This document shows positions 1 through 15,300 of a DNA stretch of 64,000 nucleotides, piece after piece. Origin of the DNA: Streptomyces sp. LX-29 (GTDB lineage Bacteria > Actinomycetota > Actinomycetes > Streptomycetales > Streptomycetaceae); assembly GCF_029541745.1 (NCBI RefSeq), contig NZ_CP089746.1, positions 7,139,559-7,203,558 on the forward strand. Direction: 5' to 3'. A program made the translations under genes and the position numbers. Position 1 is the first letter of the stretch; each line of letters begins with the position of its first letter. The notes beneath the pieces are model-generated. The model was not told where the DNA came from, did no database searches, and was given only the letters and a program-made list of their open reading frames with translations.

Positions 1-876
1 AGCATCTGGGCCACGGTGGAGGAGTGCGCGGCCGACGGGAACTGGCCCTCGGTCGGGCGCCCGGTGCGGGGCGTGCGGCTCCATGTGCTCGACGGCAACG
101 GCCAGCCCGTCCCCGTCGGCATCCCCGGCGAGCTGTGCCTCGGCGGTGTCCAGGTCGGCCGCGGCTACCTCAACCGCCCGGAGCTCACCTCCGAGCGCTT
201 CCCCGCCGACCCCTTCTCCGACGTGCCCGGCTCCCGCCTCTACCGCAGCGGGGACCTGCTGCGCTGGCGGCCCGACGGACGGCTGGAGTTCGTCGGCCGG
301 GTGGACGGCCAGACCAAGCTCCGCGGCCTGCGCATCGAGACCGGCGAGGTGGAGAGCGCGTTGCGCGACCACCCGGCGGTGAAGGACGCCGCCGTCGTCG
401 TCCGCGACGGCGCCGGAGCCGGCGACCAGCTCCTGGTCGCCTACCTGGTCCTGGCGCCCGACGCCGGACAGGCGGCGGACGACTGGCGCGAGGTGCTGCG
501 CAAGAGGCTGCCGGACTACATGGTGCCCAACGCCTTCGTCACCCTGGACTCCCTGCCCCTGACCGCCAACGGCAAGCTGGACCACGCGGCGCTGCCCGAG
601 CCGGAGCGGGCCGCCCCGGCCGGCGCGGACACGGCACCCGCCACCCCGACCCAGCGCAGGATGGCGGAGCTGTGGGCCGAGACCCTCGGCCTGGAAGAGG
701 TCGGCCTCCACGAGGACTTCTACGTCCTGGGCGGCAACTCCATCAAGGCCACCCGCATCGCCTCCCGCGTCCGCCAGGAGTGGCAGGTCGACTTCTCCGT
801 ACGCGCGGTGCTGGAGAACCCCACCGTCGCGTCCTGCGCCGCCGCCCTCGACCCCACGTCGACCCCAGGCTCCTGA
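1..876 (+). CDS. Non-ribosomal peptide synthetase, C-terminal part (A-PCP), partial
   Basis: The frame is open at the left edge, so most of this NRPS lies outside the window. The back half of an adenylation domain and one carrier domain remain. The A domain starts just after motif A5 (SIWATV) and shows GELCLGG (A6), YRSGDLLRW (A7), the A8 region GRVDGQTKLRGLRIETGE, and A10 LTANGKLD, whose Lys closes the adenylation site. The carrier domain has LGGNSIKA with the phosphopantetheine Ser codon at nt 739. No thioesterase, reductase or further condensation domain follows, so the intermediate must pass to another protein. The amino-acid specificity cannot be read because the A3-A5 pocket residues are off the window. 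A type II thioesterase follows 113 bp downstream, so this protein belongs to the same cluster as the genes to about 22 kb. Confidence 0.93.
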   Translation, partial: SIWATVEECAADGNWPSVGRPVRGVRLHVLDGNGQPVPVGIPGELCLGGVQVGRGYLNRPELTSERFPADPFSDVPGSRLYRSGDLLRWRPDGRLEFVGRVDGQTKLRGLRIETGEVESALRDHPAVKDAAVVVRDGAGAGDQLLVAYLVLAPDAGQAADDWREVLRKRLPDYMVPNAFVTLDSLPLTANGKLDHAALPEPERAAPAGADTAPATPTQRRMAELWAETLGLEEVGLHEDFYVLGGNSIKATRIASRVRQEWQVDFSVRAVLENPTVASCAAALDPTSTPGS

Positions 877-989
877 CCCCACGGGCACACCGGCAGCCCG
901 GGAGACCACCCGGCCGCGCCCCGGGCGCCACCGACCATCCCCCCGCGGGCAGGCCCGACGGCCACCGCTCGCTCATCGGAAAGGACCTC

Positions 990-1754
990 ATGAGCCCCAC
1001 ACGCGACGACCCCGCCGTAGTGTTCCCCTTCGGCCTGCCCGACCCCGAGGCGCCGGTCCGGGTCTTCTGCCTCCCCTACGCGGGCGGCGGCGCCGGCCTC
1101 TACCGCACCTGGGCCCGACGCGGCGACGCCGACGCGGCGTTCGTCCCCGTGCAGCTCCCGGGCCGCGAGAACCGGCTCCACGAAGAGCCCGAGAAGGACT
1201 TCGACTCCCTCGCCGAACGCCTGGCGACGGTCATCGCGCCCTGGACCGGAGACCGCTACGCCCTCTTCGGGCACAGCATGGGCGGCATGCTCGCGCACGA
1301 ACTCGCCCGCCGCCTGGAGGAGTTGACGGGAACTCCCGCGCGGCTGCTCGCGGTGTCCGCGTGCGCGGCCCCCGACGTGGAACGCCCCGAGTGGCGCATT
1401 CACGACCTGCCCCGCGAGGAGTTCGTCGCGCAGGTGCGGCGACTCAACGGCACCCCGCGCGAGCTGTTCGAGGACGAGGACCTCCTCGACCTGTGCCTGC
1501 CGCGGATCCGCGCCGACTTCTCCGTCCTGGCGAGCTACCGCTACCGACCGCGGTCGCCGCTCGCCATGCCGGTCACCGCCTTCGGCGGGACCCGCGACGA
1601 CCAGGTGCCCACCTGGTCCGTGGAGAACTGGCGCGAGCACACCGACGGCGACTTCCGGCTGCACCTGGTGGACGACGACCACTTCTTCCTCCACCGGCAC
1701 GAGCAGGCCGTCGCCGAGCACATCCGCGACGCGCTGCGCCGCGTGGACGCGTAG
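990..1754 (+). CDS. Type II thioesterase (editing hydrolase for PKS/NRPS)
   Basis: A 254-residue alpha/beta hydrolase of the RifR/GrsT type. These enzymes act in trans to clear stalled or mis-primed acyl groups from carrier domains. The N-terminus has the family strand and oxyanion segment FCLPYAGGGAGLY. The nucleophile elbow is GHSMGG with Ser96. The C-terminal catalytic His is His231 in DDDHFFLH, and the acidic residue is probably in GGTRDDQVP. Length and motif spacing match stand-alone TEII proteins rather than a terminal TE domain. The ATG at 990 is preceded by AAAGGA. It sits directly after an NRPS gene, consistent with an editing role for this assembly line. Confidence 0.93.
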   Translation: MSPTRDDPAVVFPFGLPDPEAPVRVFCLPYAGGGAGLYRTWARRGDADAAFVPVQLPGRENRLHEEPEKDFDSLAERLATVIAPWTGDRYALFGHSMGGMLAHELARRLEELTGTPARLLAVSACAAPDVERPEWRIHDLPREEFVAQVRRLNGTPRELFEDEDLLDLCLPRIRADFSVLASYRYRPRSPLAMPVTAFGGTRDDQVPTWSVENWREHTDGDFRLHLVDDDHFFLHRHEQAVAEHIRDALRRVDA

Positions 1755-1877
1755 GGCCCCATGGACCGCCCACCACCGGCAGCCGCCGGAGCCACCGAAC
1801 CGACAGACCCCACCGATCCGACCCAAGCAACCGCAACAGAAGCAGCAGAAGCAACAGAACCCCACGAGGAGTACGGC

Positions 1878-2876
1878 GTGAACAAGACTGGCGCGACGAT
1901 GACCGAGGTGTACAACCACGCCCTGGCGGCATGGTCGATCAGCGCGGCGTGGGAGATCGGCGTCTTCGACGCGATACGCGAGCAGGGCTCCCTGGAGATG
2001 GGGGCGTTCGCGGCCGGACAGGGGCTCGACGCGGCCTCCCTGCGGGAACTCGTGCGGGTGCTGGCCTCGGCCGACGTGGTCAGCCGGGACCCCGACCACG
2101 AGGACGCCGTCCGGCCCGGCCCGAACTTCGCGGAGGCGGACCGCTCCAAGTCCCTGTTCCACTGGATGACCCGCGGGTGTGGGGAGCTGTTCAGCACCCT
2201 CCCGGACCTGCTCCGCACCGACAACCGGGTCGGCTCCTTCTACCGGCGCGACGCGGCCGCCATCAGCGTCGCCTGCCGTGAGATCAACGCGGAGTGGTGG
2301 GACCCGGTCTTCCTGCCGGTCGTGAACGAGCTGGACTTCAGCTACGTCGCGGACCTCGGCTCCGGCAGCGGCGGGCGCCTGATCCGGCTGGCCCAGTCCC
2401 GGCCCGGCGTGCGGGGTCTCGGCATCGACGCGGCCGACGGAGCCATCGACGTCGCCACCAAGGCCGTCGCGGAAGCGGGCCTCGCCGACCGGATCACCAT
2501 CACCCAGGGCGACGCCACGGCCCTCGAGCCGCGCCCCGAGTACGCCGGGGTCGACCTGCTGACCTCCTTCATGATGGGCCACGACTTCTGGCCCCGTGCC
2601 GAGGCCGTCGCCTCCCTGCGCCGCATCCGGGAGGTCTTCCCCGACCTCAAGCACTTCCTGCTCGCCGACGCCACCCGCACGACCGCGTACGGGGACCGCG
2701 ACATGCCCATCTTCAGCATGGCCTTCGAGTTCGCGCACGCCGTGATGGGTGACTACCTGCCCACCCTGGAGGAGTGGGGCCCGGTCTTCGAGGAGGCCGG
2801 CTGGCGCGTGGCGGGACAGCACCCCATCTCCGTCCCGGCGGACAGCGTGATGTTCCACCTCGTTCCCGTGGAGTGA
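1878..2876 (+). CDS. SAM-dependent methyltransferase, probably MppJ-like keto-acid C-methyltransferase
   Basis: A 332-residue class I methyltransferase with an N-terminal winged-helix dimerisation part (about residues 1-110) and a Rossmann domain. The SAM motif is ADLGSGSGG near residue 155, followed by an acidic residue in LGIDAAD. Two features point to the nonhaem-iron MppJ/SgvM/GlmT group, which methylates the beta carbon of 2-oxo acids to make beta-methyl amino acids. These are a His-Asp pair (His235-Asp236 in MMGHDFW) and a His 52 residues later (His287 in EFAHAVM). From memory this matches the iron ligands of MppJ in identity and spacing. The GTG at 1878 was chosen because GAGGAG lies 6 bases upstream; the frame is open further upstream but that stretch is low-complexity. 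An ordinary O-methyltransferase is the alternative. Confidence 0.75.
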   Translation: MNKTGATMTEVYNHALAAWSISAAWEIGVFDAIREQGSLEMGAFAAGQGLDAASLRELVRVLASADVVSRDPDHEDAVRPGPNFAEADRSKSLFHWMTRGCGELFSTLPDLLRTDNRVGSFYRRDAAAISVACREINAEWWDPVFLPVVNELDFSYVADLGSGSGGRLIRLAQSRPGVRGLGIDAADGAIDVATKAVAEAGLADRITITQGDATALEPRPEYAGVDLLTSFMMGHDFWPRAEAVASLRRIREVFPDLKHFLLADATRTTAYGDRDMPIFSMAFEFAHAVMGDYLPTLEEWGPVFEEAGWRVAGQHPISVPADSVMFHLVPVE

Positions 2877-2881
2877 CGTGT

Positions 2882-2919
2882 CGACGCCCCGGTGCCCACA
2901 GCGGCGCACCGGGGCGTCG
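2882..2919 (+). terminator. Hairpin terminator 1 of a tandem pair
   Basis: Perfect 14-bp inverted repeat: CGACGCCCCGGTGC at 2882-2895 and its complement at 2906-2919, with a 10-base loop. It begins 5 bases after the methyltransferase stop codon. There is no T tract, as is common in Streptomyces. Confidence 0.75.
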
Positions 2920-2930
2920 GCCACCGCGCC

Positions 2931-2964
2931 GTCAGGGGCGCAGACACCCGTCTGCGCCCCTGAC
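2931..2964 (+). terminator. Hairpin terminator 2 of a tandem pair
   Basis: Perfect 15-bp stem: GTCAGGGGCGCAGAC at 2931-2945 pairs with 2950-2964 around a 4-base loop. It follows the first hairpin by 11 bases. Together they should firmly separate the upstream NRPS/TE/methyltransferase unit from the next transcript. Confidence 0.75.
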
Positions 2965-3045
2965 CCGTCTCCGGGACACGCCGACGCCGCACCGCCGCTC
3001 ACGCCGGTGAGCTCACCGCCCGGACACCGCCCCGTGGCCGCAGCG

Positions 3046-3081
3046 CGACAGGGCCTGTCGTCTTGCTGACAGAGGTCTGTC
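3046..3081 (+). promoter_or_regulatory. Two adjacent dyads, candidate operator upstream of the lipopeptide operon
   Basis: Two palindromes with the same half-sites: CGACAG-GGC-CTGTCG at 3046-3060 and GACAGA-GG-TCTGTC at 3068-3081. Their centres are about 21.5 bp apart, close to two helical turns. They lie in the gap between the tandem terminators and the small GYD gene. Dimeric repressors or activators often use such paired sites. No cognate regulator gene is adjacent, so assignment is open. Confidence 0.45.
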
Positions 3082-3143
3082 GCGGCCCCGGCCCGCCAGG
3101 CAGCATCTGCGGGAAAGCTGGTTTTTCCTTGAGGGGTGTTGTC

Positions 3144-3521
3144 GTGCAGTACCTGATTCTTGCCCAGTATTCACAGGAAGTCGTCCGGGGTGTGCTGCAC
3201 AATCCCCAGGGCATCGTCGCCCGGGACGAGCACGCTTTCAAGTTCTACGGTTCCCTCGGCGGAAAGGTCGTGAACTACTGGTTCACCCGCGACGTCGAGT
3301 ACAACTTCGCCGTCGTCGTCGACTTCCCGGACCTCGAGGCCGCCCACGCCGCAGTGCTGACGGGCTACTCGACCGGCGCCTTCAGCAACAGCAAGCTGAT
3401 TCCGCTGGTCGACACCGATGAATTCGTCGGTGCTCTGAAGCGCGCCGAGCCGGCCCGTGACCTCTTCTACCCGCCGCAGTCGCCGCCGGAGTCCGAGGAC
3501 GCCGAAAAGGCCGCTGAGTAG
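3144..3521 (+). CDS. GYD-domain-like small protein
   Basis: A 125-residue protein resembling the GYD family, whose members are about 90-110 residues and of unknown biochemical role. Recognisable parts are the first strand QYLILAQYSQEVVRG, the helix-turn region EHAFKFYGSLGGKVVNYWF, and EYNFAVVVDFPDLEAAHAA, which is the usual 'tyrosine-aspartate then second ferredoxin-like strand' part. The last 25 residues are a Glu/Pro-rich tail without predicted structure. The GTG at 3144 has GAGGGG 7 bases upstream. It is the first gene after the tandem terminators and precedes the FAAL-PKS gene, so it probably belongs to the biosynthetic operon, perhaps as a dimeric alpha-beta barrel accessory. No catalytic residue is evident. 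Confidence 0.7.
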   Translation: MQYLILAQYSQEVVRGVLHNPQGIVARDEHAFKFYGSLGGKVVNYWFTRDVEYNFAVVVDFPDLEAAHAAVLTGYSTGAFSNSKLIPLVDTDEFVGALKRAEPARDLFYPPQSPPESEDAEKAAE

Positions 3522-3540
3522 TTTCTCGCCCATCTACCGG

Positions 3541-3575
3541 CGGAAGCCGTCGTGAATTCGACACGACGGCTTCCG
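3541..3575 (+). terminator. Hairpin between the GYD gene and the FAAL-PKS gene
   Basis: Perfect 14-bp stem: CGGAAGCCGTCGTG at 3541-3554 pairs with 3562-3575 around a 7-base loop. It starts 20 bases after the GYD stop codon. It is only 58 bases before the start codon of the assembly-line gene, so it may be a terminator or an attenuator that sets the ratio between the two. Confidence 0.6.
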
Positions 3576-3633
3576 GCGGTGTGCCGGCGCGCCCGCGGCG
3601 CATGTGTCCTGAGCCTGTCCGAAAGAGGAAGAC

Positions 3634-8903
<5,270 letters not shown>

Positions 8904-8907
<4 letters not shown>

Positions 8908-11900
8908 AATTCAGCCTGATGTTCTTCGCCAGCGACGAGAACGCGCTGAACGGGGAGGACCGTTACGAGCTGCTCGTCCGCAGCGCCCGCTTCGGCGACG
9001 AGCACGACTTCCTCAACATCTGGGTCCCGGAGCGGCACTTCACCCCGCTGGGCTCGCTCTACCCGAACCCGGCCCTGCTGCACGCCGCCCTGGCGCGGGA
9101 GACCAGCCGGATCGGGCTGCGGGCCGGCAGTGTGGTGCTGCCGCTGCACGACCCGCTGCGGGTCGCCGAGGAGTGGGCGGTCGTCGACAACCTCTCCGGC
9201 GGCCGCGCCGGGATCTCCCTGGCCGCCGGCTGGAACCCGGACGACTTCGCCTTCTTCCCCGACCGTTACGCCGGCCGCAACGAGCACCTGGACGAGGCGC
9301 TGCCGGTGCTCCGCGCGCTGTGGCGCGGCGAGTCGACCCCGGCCACCAGCGGCACCGGCAAGCCCATCCGGGTCCGTACCCATCCGCGCCCGGTGCAGCC
9401 GGAGCTGCCGCTGTGGCTGACGGCCGCCAGCTCGCCCGCCAGCTTCGCCAAGGCGGGTCGGGTCGGCGCCCACCTCCTCACCCACCTGCTCGACCAGGGC
9501 GTCGACGGGCTCGCCGACAACATCGCCCGCTACCGCAAGGCGCGCGCCGACGCCGGGTTCCCGCCGCAGGACGGCCGGGTCACCGTCATGCTCCACACCT
9601 TCGTGGGCACCGAAGCCGAGGCCGTCACCCAGCTCGCCCGCGACCCCTACGTGCGCTACCTCAAGGGCAACCTGGGCCTGCTCAAGGGGCTGGCGAAGAG
9701 CCGCGGCCGCGGCGACGACATCGACATCACCGCGCTGCCGGACGAGGAGCTCACCCAGTTCACCGGCTTCCTCTACGACCGGTTCGCCTCCTCCCGGTCG
9801 CTGATCGGCTCGCCCGAGTCCTGCCTGCCGCTGGTCCGCCGGCTCGCCGAGATCGGTGTGGACGAGCTGGCCTGCCTGCTCGACTTCGGGCCGCCCGCCG
9901 AGGAGGTGCTGGCGGGCCTGCCGCACCTGGACCGGCTGCGCACCCTCGCCGAGGGGGACCCGGAGGTCCAGGGCGCCGCCACGGCACGCCGCGAGGGCCC
10001 GATCCCGGTCGCGCTCCCGGTGCCCGCCCCGGACCCTCGGGAGGCGGCGGCCCGAGGACCGGTCTGGGACCCCGACATGGAGGCCGTCAAGGCCCGCGGC
10101 CTCGCCGAGGTGGACGCCGGCGAGTTCTTCGACCGGGTCGAGACGGCGGGCGCCGGATACGGGCCGCGGATGCGCTGCCTGGAGCGGATGTGGGTGGGCG
10201 AGGGCGAGGTGCTCGGCCGGCTGCGGCTGCCCACCGGGCCCGAGGACGACGCCTACGAGTTCCACCCCGCCCTGCTGGACAACGCGTTCCTGCTGCTGGG
10301 CGCGCTCGCCCCGGAGGCACTGACCGGGGGAGCGGTGCTCGCCCTGCCGATCGGGGTGCGCTCGCTGGAGCCGTACCGGCGCCCCCGAGGCACCGTCCAC
10401 TCCCACGTGGTGCGCACCCCCGAGGCGGAGCCCGAGGGGGAACTCGTCGCCGATGTGCGGCTGTACGACGACGACGGGCTGGTCGCCCGCGCCGAGGGGC
10501 TGCGGATGCGCCGGGTGGAGTCGGCCGAGGAGCCCACCGACGTGGGCGCCGAGCTCTGCTACCGCACCGACTGGACCGAGGTCCCCGCCCCGCCGGCCGC
10601 CGCGGACGCGGCCGCCGGCCGCTGGCTGGTCCTCGCCGACGCCACCGGCACCGGCGAGGCGCTGGCCGCGGAGCTGGCCGGCGCGGGCCACCAGGTCGAG
10701 GTGGTGCACGCCGACGAGGCGCCCGACACGGCCCGGATACGCCGCGCGCTCTACCGGGCCGTCGCGGCCGGGCCACTCGACGGCGTGGCCCTGCTCTGGC
10801 CGCTGGACGTCCCCGAGCTGCCCGACGCCACCACCGACGAGGTCGTCACGGCCCAGCGGGGCGGCAGCGAGGCCGCCCTGGCGCTGGTCCGTGGCGCCCT
10901 GGAGCTGGACGACCCCACCCGCGGCGGGCGGATCTGGCTGATCACCCGGGGCGCGCAGCCCGCGGGCGGCACGCCCGTCACCGCCTCCGGCGTGCTCCAG
11001 TCCCCGGTCTGGGGCCTGGGCCGGGTGCTGGCCGTCGAACACCCCGAGCTGTGGGGCGGCCTGGTCGACCTCGACCCGTCCGACGCCCTGGCCGTGCCGC
11101 GGCTGGCCGCCCTGCTCACCGCCGAGCGCGGGGAGCACACCGAGGACCAGCTCGCGCTGCGCGGCGAGCGGCTGCTCGCCCCGCGCCTGGTGCGCGCCGA
11201 GGCGCTGACCGCGCCCGCCGACCCGCTGCCGCGGCTCGACCCGGCCGGCACCTATCTGCTCACCGGCGGCCTCGGCGACCTCGGCCTGGTGCTGGCGCGC
11301 CGGATGGTGGAGCGGGGCGCCCGCTTCCTGACGCTGACCGGGCGCGGCGGCGTCAGGACCGACGCCCAGCGCGCCGCCGTCGCGGAGCTCACCGCGCTGG
11401 GCGCCCGGGTGCACATCGCCACGGCCGACGTGGCCGACCCGGCCCAGGTGGAGGCGGTGCGCGACCGACTGGCCGAGGCGGGCCTGCCGCCGGTGGTCGG
11501 GGTGGTGCACCTGGCGGGCGTCGTCCGGGGCGCCATGCTCAGCGGCCTGGAGCTGGACCGGCTGCGGGAGGTCGCGGCCCCCAAGGTCGCCGGCTCCTGG
11601 AACCTGCACCAGGTCTTCGCCGACGCCCGGATGTTCCTCATGGTCTCGGCGCTGCCCGCGGTGTTCGGACCCGTGGGCGTCGGAGCGGCCAACTACGCGG
11701 CCGCCAACGCCTTCGTCGACGCGCTCGCCCACCACCGGCGCGGCGCCGGCGGCGCGGGCGTCGCCCTGGGCTACGGCCCGTGGAACCAGGTCGGCATGGC
11801 CGTGCGCGAGGACGGCCTGGACCAGCTCGCCCGCGTCGGCGTCGGCAGCATGACCCCCGCCGAGGGGCTGGAGGTCTTCGACCGGGTGCTGCGCCAGGAC

Positions 11901-12347
11901 CCCGAGCAGGTCACCGTGGCCCGCCTGGACTGGCCCGGCGTCTTCGCCGCCTTCCCCACCGCCCGGAGCACCCGGCAGTTCGCCGGCTTCCTCGGCGAGG
12001 CGGGGGACTCCGGCTCCGCCGAGCTGCTGCGGCAGCTCACGGAGGCGGACGCCGAGCGGCGCCTGGAGCTCGGCGCCGCGTACCTCACCGAGCGGCTGGC
12101 CGCCGTCCTGGGCAGCGACGCCCAGGAGATCGACCGGCAGCAGCCCATCACCGAACTGGGCCTGGACTCGCTGATGTCCCTCGACCTGCGCAACCGCGTC
12201 AAGGCCGACCTGGGCGTCGTGGTCCCGGTGGTGCGCTTCCTGGAGGGGTCGAGCGTCGAGGAGCTCACCCAGCACGTACTCGACCTGCTCGCCGACGTGC
12301 TGGACGAGCCGGCCGACGACGGGGAACGAGAGGAGATCACGCTGTGA
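8904..12347 (+). CDS. PKS protein LLM monooxygenase-DH(second half)-KR-ACP
   Basis: A 1147-residue protein that begins directly with a luciferase-like flavin monooxygenase (residues 1 to about 345: VPERHFTPLG, RAGSVVLPLH, EEWAVVDNLSGGRAGISL). Next comes the second hot-dog of a dehydratase starting near GAGYGPRMRC (about 415), with Asp459 in HPALLDNAF. The residue four after that Asp is Leu, where DH domains normally have Gln or His. A ketoreductase follows with GGLGDLG near 788, Ser in LMVSALPAVFG and Tyr in NYAAANAF near 931. No enoylreductase is seen. The ACP has Ser1089 in LGLDSLMSL. The protein completes the single elongation module begun by its neighbour and should reduce and perhaps oxygenate the extended acyl chain. 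Start and stop overlap both flanking genes by 4 bases. Confidence 0.93.
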
Positions 12348-15300
12348 ACGGGGGACCCATGAACGAGGCGGCCGAACTGACGGCCCTGTTGGACGACGTG
12401 GCCGCGGCCCGCATCAGAGTCACCGCCGACGGCGCGGAGCTGCGCGTCTCGGCGGCCAAGGGGGCGCTCACCCCCGAGCTGCGCGACCGCCTGCGCGCCC
12501 ACAAGCCCGGCCTGCTCGCCCACCTCACCGCCGAGGCCCGGGCCGCCGCGCCCATCACGCCGCTGCCGCGCGACGGCCGCACCTTCCCGCTCTCCGCGGG
12601 CCAGGAGGCGCTGTGGCTGCTGGACCAGGTCGAGGGCCACCAGCCGACGTACGTCATCAGCGGCGGCGTCCGGCTGACCGGCGCGCTGCGCCCGGAGCTG
12701 ATGGTCCGCTGCCTCACCCTCGTCGCCAACCGGCACGAGGCGCTGCGCACCGCCTACCGCTCCGGCCCCGACGGCATCCCCGAGCAGGTCGTCCTGGCCG
12801 AGGCCGCACCGCCGGTGCGACAGGTCGACCTCGGCGCGCTGCCGGAGGGGGAGCGGGCCGCCGAACTCGCCCGGCTCGCCCGGGAGTCCGCCCGCGAGCC
12901 GTTCGACCTGGCCGAGGGCCGCATGCTGCGCGCCCTGCTCGTCACCACCGCGCCCGACGAGGCGTACCTGGTGCTGTCGGTGCACCACATCGCCGCCGAC
13001 GCCGGCTCGCTGTCGGTGCTCTTCCGGGAGCTGTTCGCGCTCTACGAGGCCGACGCCGAGCCGGCCAGCCTGCCGCCGCTGTCGGTGCACTACGCCGACG
13101 CCGCCGAGTGGCAGCGCGCGACGCGGTCCCCGGTCGCCGAGCACCGCCGGCTGGACTACTGGAAGAAGCAGCTCGAGGGCGCGCCGCCACTGCTGGAGCT
13201 GCCCACCGACCGGCCGCGCCCCGCCCGCCAGTCCTTCCGCGGCGGCCTGGTCGACTTCTCCTTCGGCCCCGAGGACACCGCGCGGATCACCGACCTCGCC
13301 GGCCGGGCCCGGGTCACCCCGTATGTGCTGCTGCTCGCCTGCTGGGCCGCGGTGCTGGCCCGGCACGCCGGCACCGACGAGGTCGTCGTCGGCACCCCGG
13401 TCAGCAACCGCGAACGCCCGGAGGCGGCCTCCCTGGTGGGCTTCTTCGTCGGCACCCTCCCGCTGCGCGTCGACCTCACCGGCGACCCCACCTTCACCGA
13501 GCTGCTCGGCCGGGTCCAGCGCACCTTCCTGGACGGCTTCGAACAGCGGGACGTGCCCTTCCAGCGGATCGTCGCCGAACTCCAACCGCAGCGGTCGCTC
13601 AGCCACGCCCCGGTCTTCCAGAACATGCTCACCTACTACGAGACCCCCTACCAGGGCGGTCGCGTCGGGGAGCTGGAGGTCGCCCGCGAGGGGGTGCACA
13701 ACGGCACCGCCAAGTTCGACCTGACGCTGTTCGCCGAGGACCGCGGCGCGTCGCTGGACTGCTCCCTGGAGTACGCCGAGGACCTCTTCGACCGGGCCAC
13801 CGCCGAGCGCCTCGCCGCCGCCTTCCAGCGGCTCACCCGAGCCGCCCTGGAGCAGCCCGACACCCCCGTCCACCGGCTCCCGCTGCTCACCCCCGACCAG
13901 CGCGAGGAGCTCCAGACCGCCGGGCGCGGCGAGGTCCGGGAGATCGACCTGGACCGGCCCGTCCACCGCTACCTCAGCGAACAGGCCCGGCTGCGCCCGG
14001 AGGCGACCGCGCTCGCCTTCGGCGCGGAGACGCTGAGCTACGCCGAACTGGAGGCCGAGAGCAACCGGCTGGCCCGACTGCTCACCGACCGCGGGGTCAC
14101 CCCCGGCGCCCTCGTCGGCCTCTACGCCCACCGCTCCGTCCGGCAGCTCGTCGCCATGCTCGCCATCCTCAAGGCCGGGGCCGCGTTCCTGCCGCTGGAC
14201 CCGCAGCACCCCGCCGAGCGGACCGCCGAGATGCTCGCCGAGGCCGGCTGCCCCGTGGTGCTCGCGGACGCGCCCCTCGACGTCCCCGCCGACGCCACCC
14301 TGCTGCGGCTGGACACCCTGGACTGGTCCGGGCAGGACGCCGCCGAACCGGCGCCGGCCACCGGCCGGGACGACCTGATCTACGTCATCTACACCTCCGG
14401 CTCCACCGGGCGCCCCAAGGGCATCGCCATGCGCCACGGCGCCCTCGCCAACCTGCTGGCCTGGCAGACCCGCGCCTTCCCGTTCGCCGAGGACGACCGG
14501 GTGCTCCAGTTCAGCCCGCTCCACTTCGACATCTGCATGATGGAGACCTTCGGCACCTGGGCGGCCGGCGGCACCGTCGTCCTGGTGGACGCCGACACCC
14601 GCCGCGACGCGCTGCGGCTGCTGCCGTACCTGGACGAGCAGGGCATCACCCGGCTCTTCCTGCCGTACGTCGCCCTCCAGCAGCTCGCCGAGGTCGGCGC
14701 CGCCCGCCGGACCTGGCCCACCGCGCTGCGCGAGGTGTTCACCGCCGGCGAGCAACTGCACGCCACCGCCGAACTGCGCGTCTTCTTCGAGCGGACCGGG
14801 GCCGCGCTGCACAACCAGTACGGGCCCTCCGAGGCGCACGTGATCACCTCCCACACGCTGCCCGCCGCGCCCGCCGACTGGGAGGCGCTGCCCCCGGTCG
14901 GACGCCCCGTGGACAACGCCCGCATCTACCTGCTGGACCCGCACGGCACCCCGGTGCCGCGCGGCGTCGCCGGCGAGCTGTGCGTGGCCGGCGACTGCCT
15001 GGCCCGCGGCTATCTGCACCGCGAGGACCTGACCGCCGAGCGCTTCGTGCCCGACCCCTTCCACCCCGGCGAGCGGATGTACCGCACCGGAGACCTCGCC
15101 CGCTACCGCGCCGACGGCGAGCTGGAGTACCTCGGCCGCATCGACCACCAGGTCAAGGTGCGCGGCTTCCGCGTCGAGCCGGGCGAGATCGAGGCCGCGC
15201 TGCTCACCCACCCCGGTGTCAAGGCGGCCGTGGTCGAGGCGCGCGGCACCGGCGCCGCCCAGGCGCTGATCGCCTGGGTGGTCGCCGCCGACGGCGAGCC

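Noticed and set aside
720..3002. 760-codon frame on the minus strand
   Set aside because: Shadow of the NRPS end, thioesterase and methyltransferase; composition is Gly/Val/Arg with no domain, and it crosses two perfect terminators.
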